Notes: generated from the sequence alone by a model not told the origin. A stretch of DNA of 64,000 nt from Sclerodactyla briareus (GCA_026419785.1 JAODTK010003799.1:1-64000); one strand, 5' to 3'; positions 34,641 to 45,417 are shown, numbered from the stretch's first letter. Numbers and translations: made by a program.

Positions 34641-35449
34641 AACGCCTTAGTGTCCTCAAAGCTTCACCCCCCCCACCCCCACCCCCTTAAACTCAGCCCC
34701 GACTTCAGAGACTCGATCCACATATCACCACCCTGCCGGCTATCAGCCTATCTTCCCTCCCATACCACAAATAAATAGAAGACAAAAGATACAGAAAAAT
34801 GAAAATAAGTAGGGGGCCCTACCAGTGAAAATAACTGATGCAGAGCAGGAATTAAAAATGAGAAAGGAAAACACGCCCAAACTCACACGATTTATTTTCG
34901 ACCCACAGGTCGCACTTATCGAATAAGATACAATTAATAGGTCCAAAATGAATACGAGAAAACCTAATTAGCCTACCTATAAACACGAATCAGATAGAAA
35001 ATAGCCAAGCTCACTAACTCCCTGACGGAGAAGAGAAAAAAAATCAATACTGTAGACAAAAGAATGCCAGAGGCTACCTGCACAAGGCCCACGGAGCAGA
35101 ACAACAGCAAGAGACAAATGGACATCGGCTTACGCAAATCCAATAGCACACTCAACACTTCACCACCGCCAATCTCCACACTAGACGGACATCACACCAA
35201 TGTAATTTGCATACGCTAATGACTCTAATTAACACAAGGTACGGGTAAGGCCGAAGCTAGGCGCTTTGCTAGGGAGGGGAACGATTGGGCCTAGAGCAAA
35301 CATAGCCCCAAAAAGGAACAAATCACACTGACGATCTCAAACAGCTCAAACCCAGAAATACGAACACAGACACACCACTCACGAGAGCAAATAGGAAAGT
35401 AAAATGAACGAAAATGGAAGAGCAAAATACTTATGAAATCGGAGAGAAT

Positions 35450-36150
35450 AATTCGACGACGTCTTGACGTTGGTGTTGGTGTTGCAGCCAATATCAAGGA
35501 TAATCCTCGTGCATTTTTCCTCTTATGTGCTGGGAAGGCAGAAAGTCAAGGACAAGCAGTGGTCCTTTGATAATTATATTGTTGTCCGGCTGTTTAAGTA
35601 ACAACTGGTGAGACCGCACCTAAGTCTTCTGTACAAGTGTGGAACCTCTACTTTGCAAAAGACAAGCATGTAATTGAGAACTTTCAGCGTAGGGCACCTA
35701 GAATGATAATTCACTGTCTGAAAAATTATCTTACGAGGAAAATTAGGCGTCTCGTCCTACTAACCTGAGCGAGGCGACTCGGGGTGGCTTGATTCAGGTT
35801 TTCAAATGTCCAGGACTCGATGGCCTGTCTTCCACTACTTCTTTGAAATTTCCAATGTTACTGTAAATAGAGGCCATTGTCTCACTCTTCGTGGCAAGCG
35901 GCTTGGCATGGACATTCGTAAATATTTTCTCTCTCGCAGAGTGATCAGTGCGTGGAATTGTCTTCCTGAAATGTTAGTTTGCTCTAAGATGTAATTCGTT
36001 CAAGAACAGTCTGATTTATTTTTCAGAATCAGGGCGTATTAATTTTAGTTCGAGTTTTTGGTTCAGTTTCTTTCCATGGGGTGTTGTGCTTCGGGGTCGT
36101 TTTATGAGGATTATGTCCTCCTGACCCTATGCACTAAACTAACTAAACTA
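35450..36150 (+). pseudogene. CR1/L2-type LINE ORF2 fragment with internal deletion and 3' tail
   Basis: The start reads VAANIKDNPRAFFLLCAGKA, matching the region just upstream of reverse transcriptase in CR1/L2-group ORF2. Within about 60 bases it jumps to the C-terminal part (VQVWN-type and FAKDKHVIENFQRRAPRMI). It ends with an open 62-codon piece (35806-35994) containing ISNVTVNRGHCLTLRGKR, MDIRKYFLSRRVISAWNCLP and the stop. The whole polymerase core is therefore missing by an internal deletion. After the stop come about 130 bases of 3' UTR and a tail CTAAACTAACTAAACTAAAC. It lies head to head with the LINE at 32890-35230. Confidence 0.75.
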
Positions 36151-36153
36151 AAC

Positions 36154-36424
36154 TATATTATTATTATAATTATTATTATATTATTATTATTAATTACTAT
36201 AATATTAATAAATAATACTAATAATACTAATAATAATACTCATAATAATAATATATACAATATCATAATAATAATACTAATCATAATAAGAATAATAATA
36301 ATAATAATAATATAGCAAATAATAATAATAATATTTATTATTAATTAGTATAATTATTTTATTATTATTATTATATTATTATTATTATTAATTATTATAT
36401 TATATTTAAATATAATAATAATGC
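36154..36424. repeat. (TAA)n/(TTA)n array
   Basis: About 270 bases made almost only of A and T, with TTA units first and TAA units later, broken by occasional C and G. It follows the LINE tail directly. A weak open frame of Ile/Asn repeats in it is an artefact. Confidence 0.9.
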
Positions 36425-36697
36425 TCTGCATCGGAGCTCCATACAGCTTGGGTTGCACCACAGGCTTCAATGCCAAAGAAGGCATTCGTTCGTCGTGGTA
36501 GAGGATTCGCAGCGAATCCCAGTATTCAGGTCTGCGCCCTTGCTGGTGCCTTGTATGAGTGCTTGATTTGGGGTCAGGCGATCATCTAGCCCCTAGCCCA
36601 GATCTCTAAATCTAGAGGACTGGGTCATAGTCATTGCCAATTCGAATGGATATACTCGGGGAGTCAAATCTTTCTCCCTGCAGGTTATACTCATACA
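36425..36697. other. unique-looking insert between two (TAA)n arrays
   Basis: Balanced-composition sequence with no long frame. It could be a 5' remnant of the R4/Dong-type element separated by TAA expansion, or an unrelated piece. No similarity to other parts of the window was noticed. Confidence 0.3.
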
Positions 36698-36772
36698 TAA
36701 TAATAATATAATAATATAATAATAATAATCATAATAATAATAAAATAATAATAATAATAATAATAAAATAGC
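36698..36772. repeat. (TAA)n array, left flank of the R4/Dong-type LINE
   Basis: Mostly TAA units with ATA and AAATA interruptions. It abuts the first recognisable codons of the LINE at about 36775. Confidence 0.9.
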
Positions 36773-36879
36773 CTACCTCTATGGAGTAATGACGGGAATC
36801 CTCCTCGCAGATCGCTTCACGACCCACCTCATGAAACATTACATCCTGGCAAAGGTCACAAAATGAGTTCTCCCAGGCA

Positions 36880-37330
36880 GCATAGGCACAAAAGATCAAC
36901 AGTCATCGATAAGGCTGTGGGACGGGACTCCAGAATCCGACACCAACCTGGCGGAGCATGGATTTGACTACCAGAAAGCCTCGACTCCGTCCACAATTTC
37001 GTGATCATAAAGCCTGAGGATTGCACAGGATAAATCCTCAGTATGCACATGTGTAGAGCGTTGATGCAAAACGGGGTTAACTGACCTGACGGCAGTGGAC
37101 AACACCTCGGTCATCCCAATCAACCCGTGGGGGGCATATTCCATGAGATGCCCTGTCCCCACTACGTCGTGTGGCTATCAACCCCTCCATCTACAATACT
37201 CACACTGTGCCCGCACTGTATTCAATCACGCGGGTCAGAACGAACTATCCATCACCTCCTCTACACGGATGACTTGAAGCTCTACAATCAAGACTGTTTA
37301 AGATCTTCAGTGACACATTGGAGATGACGT
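36880..37330 (+). pseudogene. reverse transcriptase core of the R4/Dong-type LINE
   Basis: Polymerase motifs A, B and C can be recognised in order, but in three different frames with several stops between. Motif C is the cleanest (LLYTDDLKLY, then KIFSDTLEMTF immediately after in another frame). Motif B has lost the QGD triplet (reads HEM). The enzyme made cDNA at the nicked target. This copy cannot. Confidence 0.75.
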
Positions 37331-38099
37331 TTCGGCATCGAGAATGTGTGCGAGACTGATAATCCACCGAGGAAGGTACAAGTCTTCCCAAAGGCCTTGA
37401 CCTAGACCAATCGCCGAATACAGGACTCAATGTGGCCACTGGGTACAAATACTAGGTATTCATCCAAGGCTGGAGAACCTACAGAACACTGAAGGGCCAA
37501 CGCAGTGAATGTCTACTCAAAACGGGTCAAACAAGTTCTCAAGACCAGACTGAACGGCACCAACAAGGTACAGTGCCCCAATACATACGGCCATGCCCGT
37601 GATCACCTACACCGCAGGGGTATGACCTGGACAAAGCCGAGCTGAGGGAGCATCGAACCGAAAACCCGGGAACTCCTGACCATCCACGATGGACTGCACC
37701 CCCGAGCAGCTGTCCACCGCTTTTAACTCCCACGACGACAAGGAGTCAGAGGCCTCAAGCAAGTGGATAGTAGCAGTAACAGTTGAGAAAATTGGACTGT
37801 GCGAATACCTCCGCCAGAAAAAGTCGGAAGAACTACTACTAGAGGTGGCATGGAGTGCCATTAGGACCACTGACACAACGTGAAAAAGAGTGGAAAACAC
37901 AAGGCTCCATTATACCATAATGCCTGGAAGGAAACCACTCCAGGGGCAGTTCCCTGCGCATTAGGAAGAGTCCCAAGCCAAGAAACGGCATTCAAAGGGT
38001 TGTCCAATGCAGGACTAAAAATTGAAACGGAAGCACTGATACACTGCACAGGCACCAGGCCCTGATACCAATGCCACAGACCACGATCCTCCACAACAC

Positions 38100-38600
38100 A
38101 ACGGACAGCAAGTGCAATTGTGTGTGGTGCTCAGGATGGAACTGTGAACCACCTGGTAGCAGGATGTCCCAGAAATGGCCCAACGGTATGTACCCTGGCA
38201 AGACATACTAACTTTTGCAGACTCATACATTGGGGGATCTGCAAGCATCTACGGCCGGCGAAACGGACTGGTCAATCACAGCGAGAAGTCCAGATCTCGT
38301 GGTCCTGGATAAAGCAGGGAGACAGCCAATATACATCGATGTCGCATACCGACAGATCACAACATCAGAAGCAGCGAGAAAGATCAGATGAAACATATCA
38401 AACCTGAAGACTGAGATACAGCGACTATTGGATGTCAGCGCTGAAGTAATCCTCCCAGTTTGTAGTTGGGCGCTGGGGGCTGTAACCCCGAACTTGGAAG
38501 ACACTTTCAGAAGATACCTGGAATCCAGAACACCAGGCAACTTACCAAACAAGCCATCCTTGGAACCGCCCACATACTGAGACGAGTACTGGACCTCCCA
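38100..38600 (+). pseudogene. restriction-like endonuclease domain of the R4/Dong-type LINE
   Basis: Upstream there is VCGAQDGTVNHLVAGCP, the Cys-x-x-x-x-His-x-x-x-x-Cys part of the zinc segment that precedes the nuclease in R2/R4-group elements. The first Cys of the usual CxxC appears replaced. Near 38220 another frame gives ARHTNFCRLIHWGICKHL. At 38278-38340 SPDLVVLDKAGRQPIYIDVA shows the PD-(D/E)xK-type core (PD, then D) of the restriction-like endonuclease. The C-terminal tail includes a LGAVTPNLED segment and an ILGTAHILRRVLDLPESG-like end. The frame changes several times, so it is dead. This nuclease type, in place of an AP-endonuclease, sets the element apart from the neighbouring CR1/L2-type LINEs. 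Confidence 0.75.
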
Positions 38601-38675
38601 GAATCCGGGTAAGACTCCGAGGTCCGTGGGAAATCTGTACATACATTCCAACATTGTAATGTTGTGAGAAATAAG

Positions 38676-38734
38676 AAATATAATATAATAATAATAATAA
38701 TAAGAATAATAATAATAAGAATAATAATAATAAG

Positions 38735-38765
<31 letters not shown>

Positions 38766-38785
38766 TAATAATAATAATAATAATA

Positions 38786-38826
<41 letters not shown>

Positions 38827-38845
38827 TAATAATAATATAATAATA

Positions 38846-38927
<82 letters not shown>

Positions 38928-38931
38928 ATAT
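38676..38931. repeat. (TAA)n array, right flank of the R4/Dong-type LINE
   Basis: About 255 bases of TAA units with AGAATAAT and ACTAATAAT variants, directly after the LINE 3' end. Confidence 0.9.
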
Positions 38932-38934
38932 TTC

Positions 38935-39815
38935 TGATATTTTATAGACGGGAATTCGTGCAATATTGCTCCAATACCATCAACCTCATATTTATATCGA
39001 CGGACACAAGGTATGTAGTGTTGGACAAGAACAAGAGCACAACCTCCCTGCCTCCCTTCCCTGTCTCGGCGAAACATATATTACCTCGGTTTATTGATTT
39101 AATGGTCATTAATTGAATCATCGAGAACTGTCCCGTTCAAACTTAAGATGGGTAGGTCGTAATTCAGTCTTAGATTATTGACGCTTGTAGTCGGTCCACT
39201 TTATTATGAAGGCGATTGATGTTGAGAAAGGCAATGCTCAATTTATTGTGCGGGGTTATGGCAAGCCATTAATGAATGTGCAACAATGATCTCAGCCTGA
39301 TAGAATGTGTACGTTCATGAAGGAGAAGAATGCACATTGTCAGTACACTCACACATCAGTGATTCGAACATGAACAGATTGTCATATTCATTTTTTTCTG
39401 GTTCCTTAAGATTAAACAAGATAACATATATTAAAATATTGTAAGAACCGTTCTCACAGCTGATACGGCACTATAATCATATCAGTGGAACATAAATGAG
39501 GAGTTTGTTTAGTGTCGGGCCTATACTGTAGGGCGACGGGCAGAGGAATCAATGCTGCCACTCGTATGTCGTTGGTCTGTATATGTGTGAATATGTAATG
39601 TGGAAACGGAAACCAAACTCTCACATTTGGATTCAATAATTCCAGTTAATAGTTGCAAAGATCGGTTTTGTATTTCAGCGTAATCCACCACGCGAAGGAA
39701 CTTTGTTTTTACCGATATGTGAGTATAGACAAGTCATTTCGGGACTCCGAGGGCCATTTCCAGCGATCTGGGAGGTACATTTTAACATTTACCTCCTAAT
39801 TCAGCTCTGGAGCAA
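38935..39815. other. anonymous stretch
   Basis: No gene, RNA or element recognised between the TAA array and the palindromic-word array. Confidence 0.4.
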
Positions 39816-39990
39816 TGCATTCGACTCAAGTGGAATTCAATTCAATTGAGTTTAATGTCCAATTCGACTTAAGTTTGATGTATTAATTTAGGTAAAATAG
39901 AATTCGACTTGAGTAGAATAGGGACAATTAGGGACCATGCTATTAACCTAAGTCGAATTCATTTCGACTCAATCGAATTCCATCCAATAG
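39815..39990. repeat. TCGACTTAAGTCGA word array, short copy
   Basis: Made of variants of AATTCGACTTAAGT and its complement, for example TCGACTCAAGTGGAATTCAA-like and CTTAGGTCGAATT-like words, without fixed period. Same family as 42978-43640. Confidence 0.8.
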
Positions 39991-40032
39991 TCAAATTGAT
40001 CCGACTAATGTTCAACTGCATTACCTATAGCT

Positions 40033-40376
40033 CACCGGCGGATGTAGCCCAACACTGAGAGGGGGGCAGTCGATCAGGGGGTGCCAGATTTTTTGGCCAA
40101 TTATTTCGTGTTACTACCCAAGGGGAGCGCCACCATCGGTTGGCGCGGAGCGTCCCCGAAAATTTTGAAAAATTGAGCCTCTCAGATCACCAGGAAAGGC
40201 CTTCCCAGCTGCGAGAGAGCATTGGATAATCGTCTTATTATTATATTCAAATACTATTATACAATACTATTATTCCATTATTCATGTTATTACTATTTTT
40301 TCGGGGGGGGGGGGGGGATTATCATTTTGGGGGAGGCAAAGCCCCCTACCACCCCCCCCCCGTAGATCCGCGCCTG
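40033..40376. mobile_element. hAT-like MITE, subfamily with GCGCCA hairpin
   Basis: The left end is CACCGGCGGATGTAG and the right end, reverse-complemented, CAGGCGCGGATCTACG, with long G- and C-runs inside. An internal GCGCCACCATCGGTTGGCGC (40128-40147) is a 6-bp-stem hairpin that recurs at about 42286. The 8-bp flanks do not match, so the exact ends are uncertain. Confidence 0.5.
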
Positions 40377-40379
40377 CGC

Positions 40380-41070
40380 CAGATTCTAAGGGAGCCGGAT
40401 GGAGTGAAAATGGAAACAGAGTACTCCGGAGTTGCAGGATCTCATCGCAAATGTGGCATTATTTGTTTCTACTTGCTACCTTTTTGCGAGTTGCAAAAGA
40501 ACAAAATTTATCAAAATATGTCTGAAAACAGCCATTTTCCCCAAAAAAATTCATATTCATGGAAATTTCAGTTAATTTACAGCATGAATGTTGGGAAACC
40601 CTTTGTTTTGATACTTTTGTACCTTCTTCTGGAATTTGGAATCATCCAGTCCTCCAACTCTAAATATCCGCAAAACTGAACATATTTTCAAAAATTCTCA
40701 TTTGGCCAAATCTATTTTCCCCCTAATTGGCTTTTTGGTATTTTAGGCTGATTGCATGGGAAAAGTTGTTTAATTGTGCTTTTCACATTGCTACAAATTT
40801 TTGAAATCATTCAGCCATTGGAATAGGTATATCTTGAAAATAGTGAAAAACTTTTAAAAATAGAATTGCCCCAAAATTTGTTCTTTTGTGCCGGTGCCTA
40901 AATTCCCCAATTTTGATAGTTTCTGTCTAATTTTGAGAGCAACTATGTGTTTAGTGACTATCCAAGCGTGTGCAAAAATTCGCTTTGTTCAACCACTCCA
41001 AAATGGAGATATTTGCGAAAAACCATTAAAAATCTGACGGACACGCAAACACATACACACACGCCAACAC
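40380..41070. other. AT-rich stretch ending like a GGTCA-family copy
   Basis: Contains stretches of AAATTTT/TTTGGCCAAAT type. It closes with GGAGATATTTGCGAAAAACC, CTGACGGACACGCAAACACA and a short CA-rich tail, as some members of the interspersed family do. No gene: the frame at 40284-40679 (131 codons) begins in G-runs and has no motif. Confidence 0.4.
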
Positions 41071-41181
41071 ACACAAACGGACACTTTTGCGAGTGCGCCT
41101 CCTTGCTGGCTCATTCGGCACCCATGGGTACCCCACCATGGGTACCCCTTCAGTGGATAGTTCCAAAACCCACCCAGTATG

Positions 41182-41210
41182 GTTACCATAGCAACCGTTG
41201 CTATGGCAAC
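41182..41210. promoter_or_regulatory. paired RFX X-box motifs
   Basis: GTTACCATAGCAAC (41182-41195) fits the RFX X-box consensus GTNRCC-N2-RGYAAC exactly. One base later GTTGCTATGGCAAC (41197-41210) fits with one mismatch. Together with the outer GG..CC they form a 31-bp palindrome (41181-41211) matching at 14 of 15 pairs. RFX factors bind such sites upstream of ciliary genes. No gene start is recognised nearby, so function is inference. The GGGTACC-type direct repeats at 41126-41153 lie just upstream. Confidence 0.5.
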
Positions 41211-41628
41211 CAGCAACAGTGAATATAGGTGAAATGGCAAAGTGACTACAATATGCACTGGCCCCCGGACCGATGAGATATATATCTCAGGGCCAGAACC
41301 GAGACTATTCGGATAAAACCCACCTTCACTAGATTAACCGAATTGTTACCGTTTGCACGATCAAGTGGTTAAGTATATAGGCCCCTATGAGGTAACTGTA
41401 TTAAAAAAAAACCGCCAATGGAAGACACCAGTTAGAATGAACACATGGCAAGTGACATATAAAGGAATCGCGGTTTCGTATTGGGATAGTTCCTTATAGA
41501 CATACTTATCGTAGATGCGATAACTAGAATATCAATCTAGTTAAGGCTGATCTAGCTTTTCGATCTCGATCGGCTTGTCTGCGATATACGATACGGAAGC
41601 TATCTGAACATAGGTGACGGACAGTGCT

Positions 41629-42513
41629 CAGGGCGGATCTAGGGCGCAAAATAGTTTGACAAAGGAGGGGTTCAAGATAATCTTTGCACTATCTGAGCGG
41701 AGCGAAACCCCGGTTGCGAGCAGCGATACACCATGAACGCCGAAACCGGTGGGAAGGGGGGGGGGGAATGTCCCCAACAAATGAGACTGCTCCTATTGAC
41801 TTTGTGTTTTCCACACACTATCCTTTAAATGCCATGTCCCCCCCCCCCCCCCCAATATCGGAGACGAATCGGCGCCAATGGCGTACAAGAAAATTTGTGG
41901 CTTCACAAACATTCAAATGGCCGGAAAGGACACTTCCTTTTTGGTGTTCTAGTTACAGTCCCGGATGTTCTGGGAAGGTGTCTAAGAAAATGTTGCTCTC
42001 TGGACTGGACGTGGGCTTAGAGCAAAAAAAAACAATAAAAAAAAATCCAACAATTATTTATGTCATGCCTCTATGATCAGTATCGTAATTAATGACAAGT
42101 TCATCTACATACCATCCACTCACCATGCATGCCCAAGGTCAAGCTGCACCGGTAATTTATCCATTCTCTCAAATAAAATTGAGTTGCAAAAGAGGTGCCT
42201 CGGGCAGTGGTATCACCAGAATTTTCATTCTGGGGGCACAAACATTTGACGGGGGGGGGGGGGGCATCAAATTATCATCTACGCGGAGCGCCACCATCGG
42301 TTGGCGCGGATCGTACTAGAACTGTGGGGTTTACGAGCGCCCCAGATGGCCGGAAATGACCCTTCCAGGCGTTTTAAAGTGCTGCCATGTTCCAAGCTCC
42401 AACACGTCTCGAACCTACAAAAAAACCTTACGCCAACATAAAATCTTTAAAAAAATCTGCTTTATATTTTTTTAGGCGGCGCGCGCCGGGTGCGCCCTCT
42501 GGATCCGCGCCTG
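41629..42513. mobile_element. cluster of hAT-like MITE pieces
   Basis: The left end CAGGGCGGATCTAGGGCG (41629) and right end, reverse-complemented, CAGGCGCGGATCCAGAG (42513) are the same type as 40033-40376. A third end, CAGTGGTATCACCAG, starts at 42205, and GCGCCACCATCGGTTGGCGC recurs at about 42286-42305. ATGGCCGGAAAGGACACTTCC (41918) and ATGGCCGGAAATGACCCTTCC (42338) are the same word twice, so at least two related copies are joined or nested. No 8-bp duplication could be found for the outer ends. Confidence 0.5.
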
Positions 42514-42977
42514 GTGTTGTGTTAGTGTAGTGACATTTTTTTTAATGTACTCGTACACATACGCATACGATGGGCGCGGTTCCATTTAATAGACAGTCTA
42601 TCTATGGTGCCAAGGTAGTGTGTGCTCCAGTAGTTTGTCATGGCATATACCGCTGACCAGAAGTAGCTTAGATCATTCGGCTAAGCTAAAAAAAATGTAT
42701 ATGCTGCGGTTTTCAGCACGAATTTCATGGCGCTGTACATACTGTAGGCCTACTAGTGCCCTAGGATGTCGGACACAGGCTTTGATACATGAAATTATGA
42801 TTACGATAGAGTTAACACTTATGATTCCAACTTCCGAAGGGGCGCATTTTCCTGGATGGTGGGCGCAAATCCACACCCAAAATCGTGAAGGGGGGGGGGC
42901 AACTTCCCTAGTTGCTCCCCCCCTGTATCCGCCATGCTTCTTAGCCCAACCCCCCCCCCCCCCCACCAATGGAGAAA

Positions 42978-43640
42978 TGATATCGACTAAAGTAAAATGG
43001 GACTTTCAATTTAAGTCGAGTAACTTCGATCAAGGCGAATGTATTCAACTTAGGTCGAATTAGAAATTCGAAATAAGTCGAATTCAATTTCACTTAAGTC
43101 GAATTGGGTCTCTATTTCACTTAAGTGTATTACAATTCGACTTATTTTAAATTGAATTCGACTTCAGTGTAATACATTAGACTTAAAGTTTTTGCATTCG
43201 ACTCAAGTCGAATTGTATTCGACTTGAGTCTAATACAATTTTACTTGAGTGAAGTAGCATTCACTTCCACTTAAGTCGAATTGAGTCTATATTTGCACTT
43301 CAGGGTAATAAAATCGACCCGTCGTCCGTAAGTTCAATTGTATCCGACTTAAGTCGAATTCAATTTATTTAGGTCGAATTGTATTACACTTAAAGTCTAA
43401 TTCAATTTAAAATAAGTCGAAGTGAATCTCTAATTCACGTAATACAATTCGTCTGAGTTGAATTGCACTCGAATCAAGTCGAATTGTATTGGACTCAAGT
43501 CTAATACAATATGACTTGAGTGAAACAAGGCATTCTATTTGATAGCTTAAGTGAACTTGGATTCAGCCTAAGTGAAATTGATTTCGACTTGAGTGGAATT
43601 CAATTTGACTCAAGTTGAATAGTATTCGACTTAAGTGTTC
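42978..43640. repeat. TCGACTTAAGTCGA word array, long copy
   Basis: About 660 bases built from GTCGAATT, AATTCGACTT, ACTTAAGTCGAATT, GACTTGAGT and GTATTACACTT words in both orientations, with spacing of roughly 15-25 bases. Most words pair with neighbours as inverted repeats, so a single strand could fold in many ways. No open frame. Confidence 0.85.
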
Positions 43641-45040
43641 CGTGCTATTCTGGCTCGGGTGAACATCGTCCGTGGAAAGCCTACTGCCTGCTTCCCCATC
43701 TGTGTAGGTTATGCATGACGCCATTTTCTGTAGCCTTAATCTTGACGTTTATAGCTCCTATAGATGCACGTCAATGTTTGTTGCAACGAGGGCCGTATCA
43801 TTCCATCTGAGACAGATATATACCATGATCGGTGCTTTATGTCCAGCTCCAGCAGCTTCAACCACGTGATGGTTTAACAAAACAATCCCACCCACGGTTT
43901 TCCCCGCTCCCTTGGGACGGGAATACGACACATCATTTGTGTCAGCATGTAGGCTATGATGTTACCATTGCCCTTATCGGGGTAATCATTTTGGTAATTA
44001 AGGGGATATTTTATTCGTCGCCCGCTCTTTCTCCCCAGTCGATTGATTTTTCTTCAAACCTATAATCAGTCACTCAGTTGCTTGGAGAGTTGCGGGGTAT
44101 GATTCAATATGACAGACAAATCCATGATTTTATTTTTGGGGGAGCTTTTTTTTTTTTTTCTTTTTTTAAACCAGTGTCGCTCAGTTTCTTGGAGCGTTGC
44201 GGGTAGGCTTTGAACTGTCGGACCAAAATACATTCTTTTTTTTTTTTGGGGGGGGGGGAGGGGGTCCGATGCATTGAGAACTCATTTGTGTTGGCAGAAA
44301 ATCACAAGGTTGAGTTTCACAGAATCAGGCGATGCATTAGAAACACCGGTCAAATGGAGCACGTGCCGTTCAGACGTGAGAAAAATGATCGTCCCCTCTT
44401 AAACTCGTTAACGGAAACCGCGCGGAGTCTCGCGCTCGCAAACAACCGAAATCAACACACACGAATGCCAAGTCACCGGTGTGAAACCCTCTGTGGTTTC
44501 GGGGGTATTAGGACATGATTTTGATCTGAACAACATTTAATCCATAGCCGTAGACCAACAAATTAATCTCATAAATTGATTTATCGATTTCTACAGACCG
44601 GAATAGTTTTTTTTTGCATGGCAACTCAGAGGAGACTGACAAGCGTGATTATCGCTGTTCAGCTTCAAATCACCATCATCGTTTACGATTCAGTTCAGTA
44701 AATATCGACAAACGAACCGTTCGAACTTGAAAGCCATTATTAGCCTTACTGGGCCAACAATGTAATGTCTTCGAAATGACCAAATACAGTTTTTTCATAT
44801 TCATTTCGCTCAAAAAACTGCCCAGTCCTTCGAAAAACCGCAAATATTGAGTTTCCATACAACCGCCTCCTGGGCATACTGGTGATTACGATGCCGGTCA
44901 GCAGCTTATTGGGAGAACGAACCGGAACCGCACTCATCATCAATTACCGCTAGGCAGGTAGGGAACATTCAGTTTGTATTTCGATCTTAAACGTCAACTG
45001 TTTGCGGATTTCATGACAACCCGTTGTTTCACAACTAATT
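43640..45040. other. stretch with a 106-bp tandem pair
   Basis: CAGTCACTCAGTTGCTTGGAG at 44066 returns as CAGTGTCGCTCAGTTTCTTGGAG at 44172, each followed by GTTGCGGG, a short segment and mixed T- and G-runs. The G-run at 44249-44261 and T-run at 44145-44159 are strong. No gene is supported. Confidence 0.5.
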
Positions 45041-45047
45041 TATGTTT

Positions 45048-45192
45048 GTGTTTGGCCGGTGTGTGTGGGTGTGTTTGTGTTGTGGTGAGCGTGTGGTCGT
45101 GTGTGTGTGTGGTGGTGTGTGTGGGTGTGTGTGTGGGTGTGTGTTTGTGGGGGGGGGGGGGGGGGTGTGTGTTTTCGTATGCGTGTATGTGT
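45048..45192 (+). repeat. (GT)n/(GTGTGG)n low-complexity block with G-run
   Basis: GT-rich with TGTGGGTG units and a pure G-run of about 17 at 45150-45166. Open frames of Cys/Val and of Thr/His/Pro in it are artefacts. Confidence 0.9.
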
Positions 45193-45417
45193 GTAACGCT
45201 TCTTGTGAGCACGATATTTCCATTAAATATCTATATAAGTGTCAAATTGATGCATGCCGTTTGCTTATGTGGAGATGAGAGCTTCAAACCTCTTCGTTTT
45301 TTTACCCCTCTGCTGGCCTGACGAGTCCAATGGATACCAAAAGCAATAGGGTTCTTTCTCTCTATAATAAGAAATTCATTTCCATTCTGAAGATTATCGT
45401 GCTCCATTGCTTACACA

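Larger units (their letters stand above)
32890..35230 (-). mobile_element. CR1/L2-type LINE, decayed, RT region not found
   Basis: Reading leftwards on the minus strand, this holds a G-rich ORF1 region (about 34640-33790) with a CKKCHR zinc motif and a GDSL esterase domain, then the start of ORF2 (about 33730-32900) with an AP-endonuclease domain. The upstream part, 35230-34650, is the presumed 5' region and has no recognised frame. Several stops and frame breaks interrupt both ORFs. Beyond about 32890 I cannot recognise reverse transcriptase, so the element is truncated or replaced there. The order GDSL-esterase ORF1 then endonuclease ORF2 is established for CR1/L2-group LINEs. The exact clade is inference. 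Confidence 0.75.
36773..38675 (+). mobile_element. R4/Dong-type LINE, 5'-truncated and decayed
   Basis: A single former ORF with the order reverse transcriptase then restriction-like endonuclease, read in shifting frames on the plus strand. Blocks in order are GTKDQQ..IRLWDGTPESDTNL and FDYQKA (RT motif A, about 36885-36990), GIFHEMPCPH where GIFQGDALSPL is usual (motif B, about 37129-37160), LLYTDDLKLY (motif C YxDD, 37254-37286), a TYAMPVITYTAG-like segment (about 37590-37620), a cysteine-histidine segment and the endonuclease. It lies between (TAA)n arrays on both sides. Dong elements of this clade are known to insert into TAA repeats, and the 3' end here runs straight into TAA units. Its N-terminus and 5' UTR are missing. 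Confidence 0.8.

Noticed and set aside
36058-36315. Ile/Asn-rich ORF
   Set aside because: Translation of the TAA array following the LINE tail.
38751-39077. minus-strand ORF with a poly-Ile stretch
   Set aside because: Mostly the TAA array read in one frame.
41629-42513. single intact hAT-like element
   Set aside because: The outer 8-bp flanks do not match and a third terminus lies inside, so it was listed as a cluster of pieces.
44974-45321. Cys/Val-rich ORF and its complementary Thr/His/Pro ORFs
   Set aside because: Product of the GT/G-run block.
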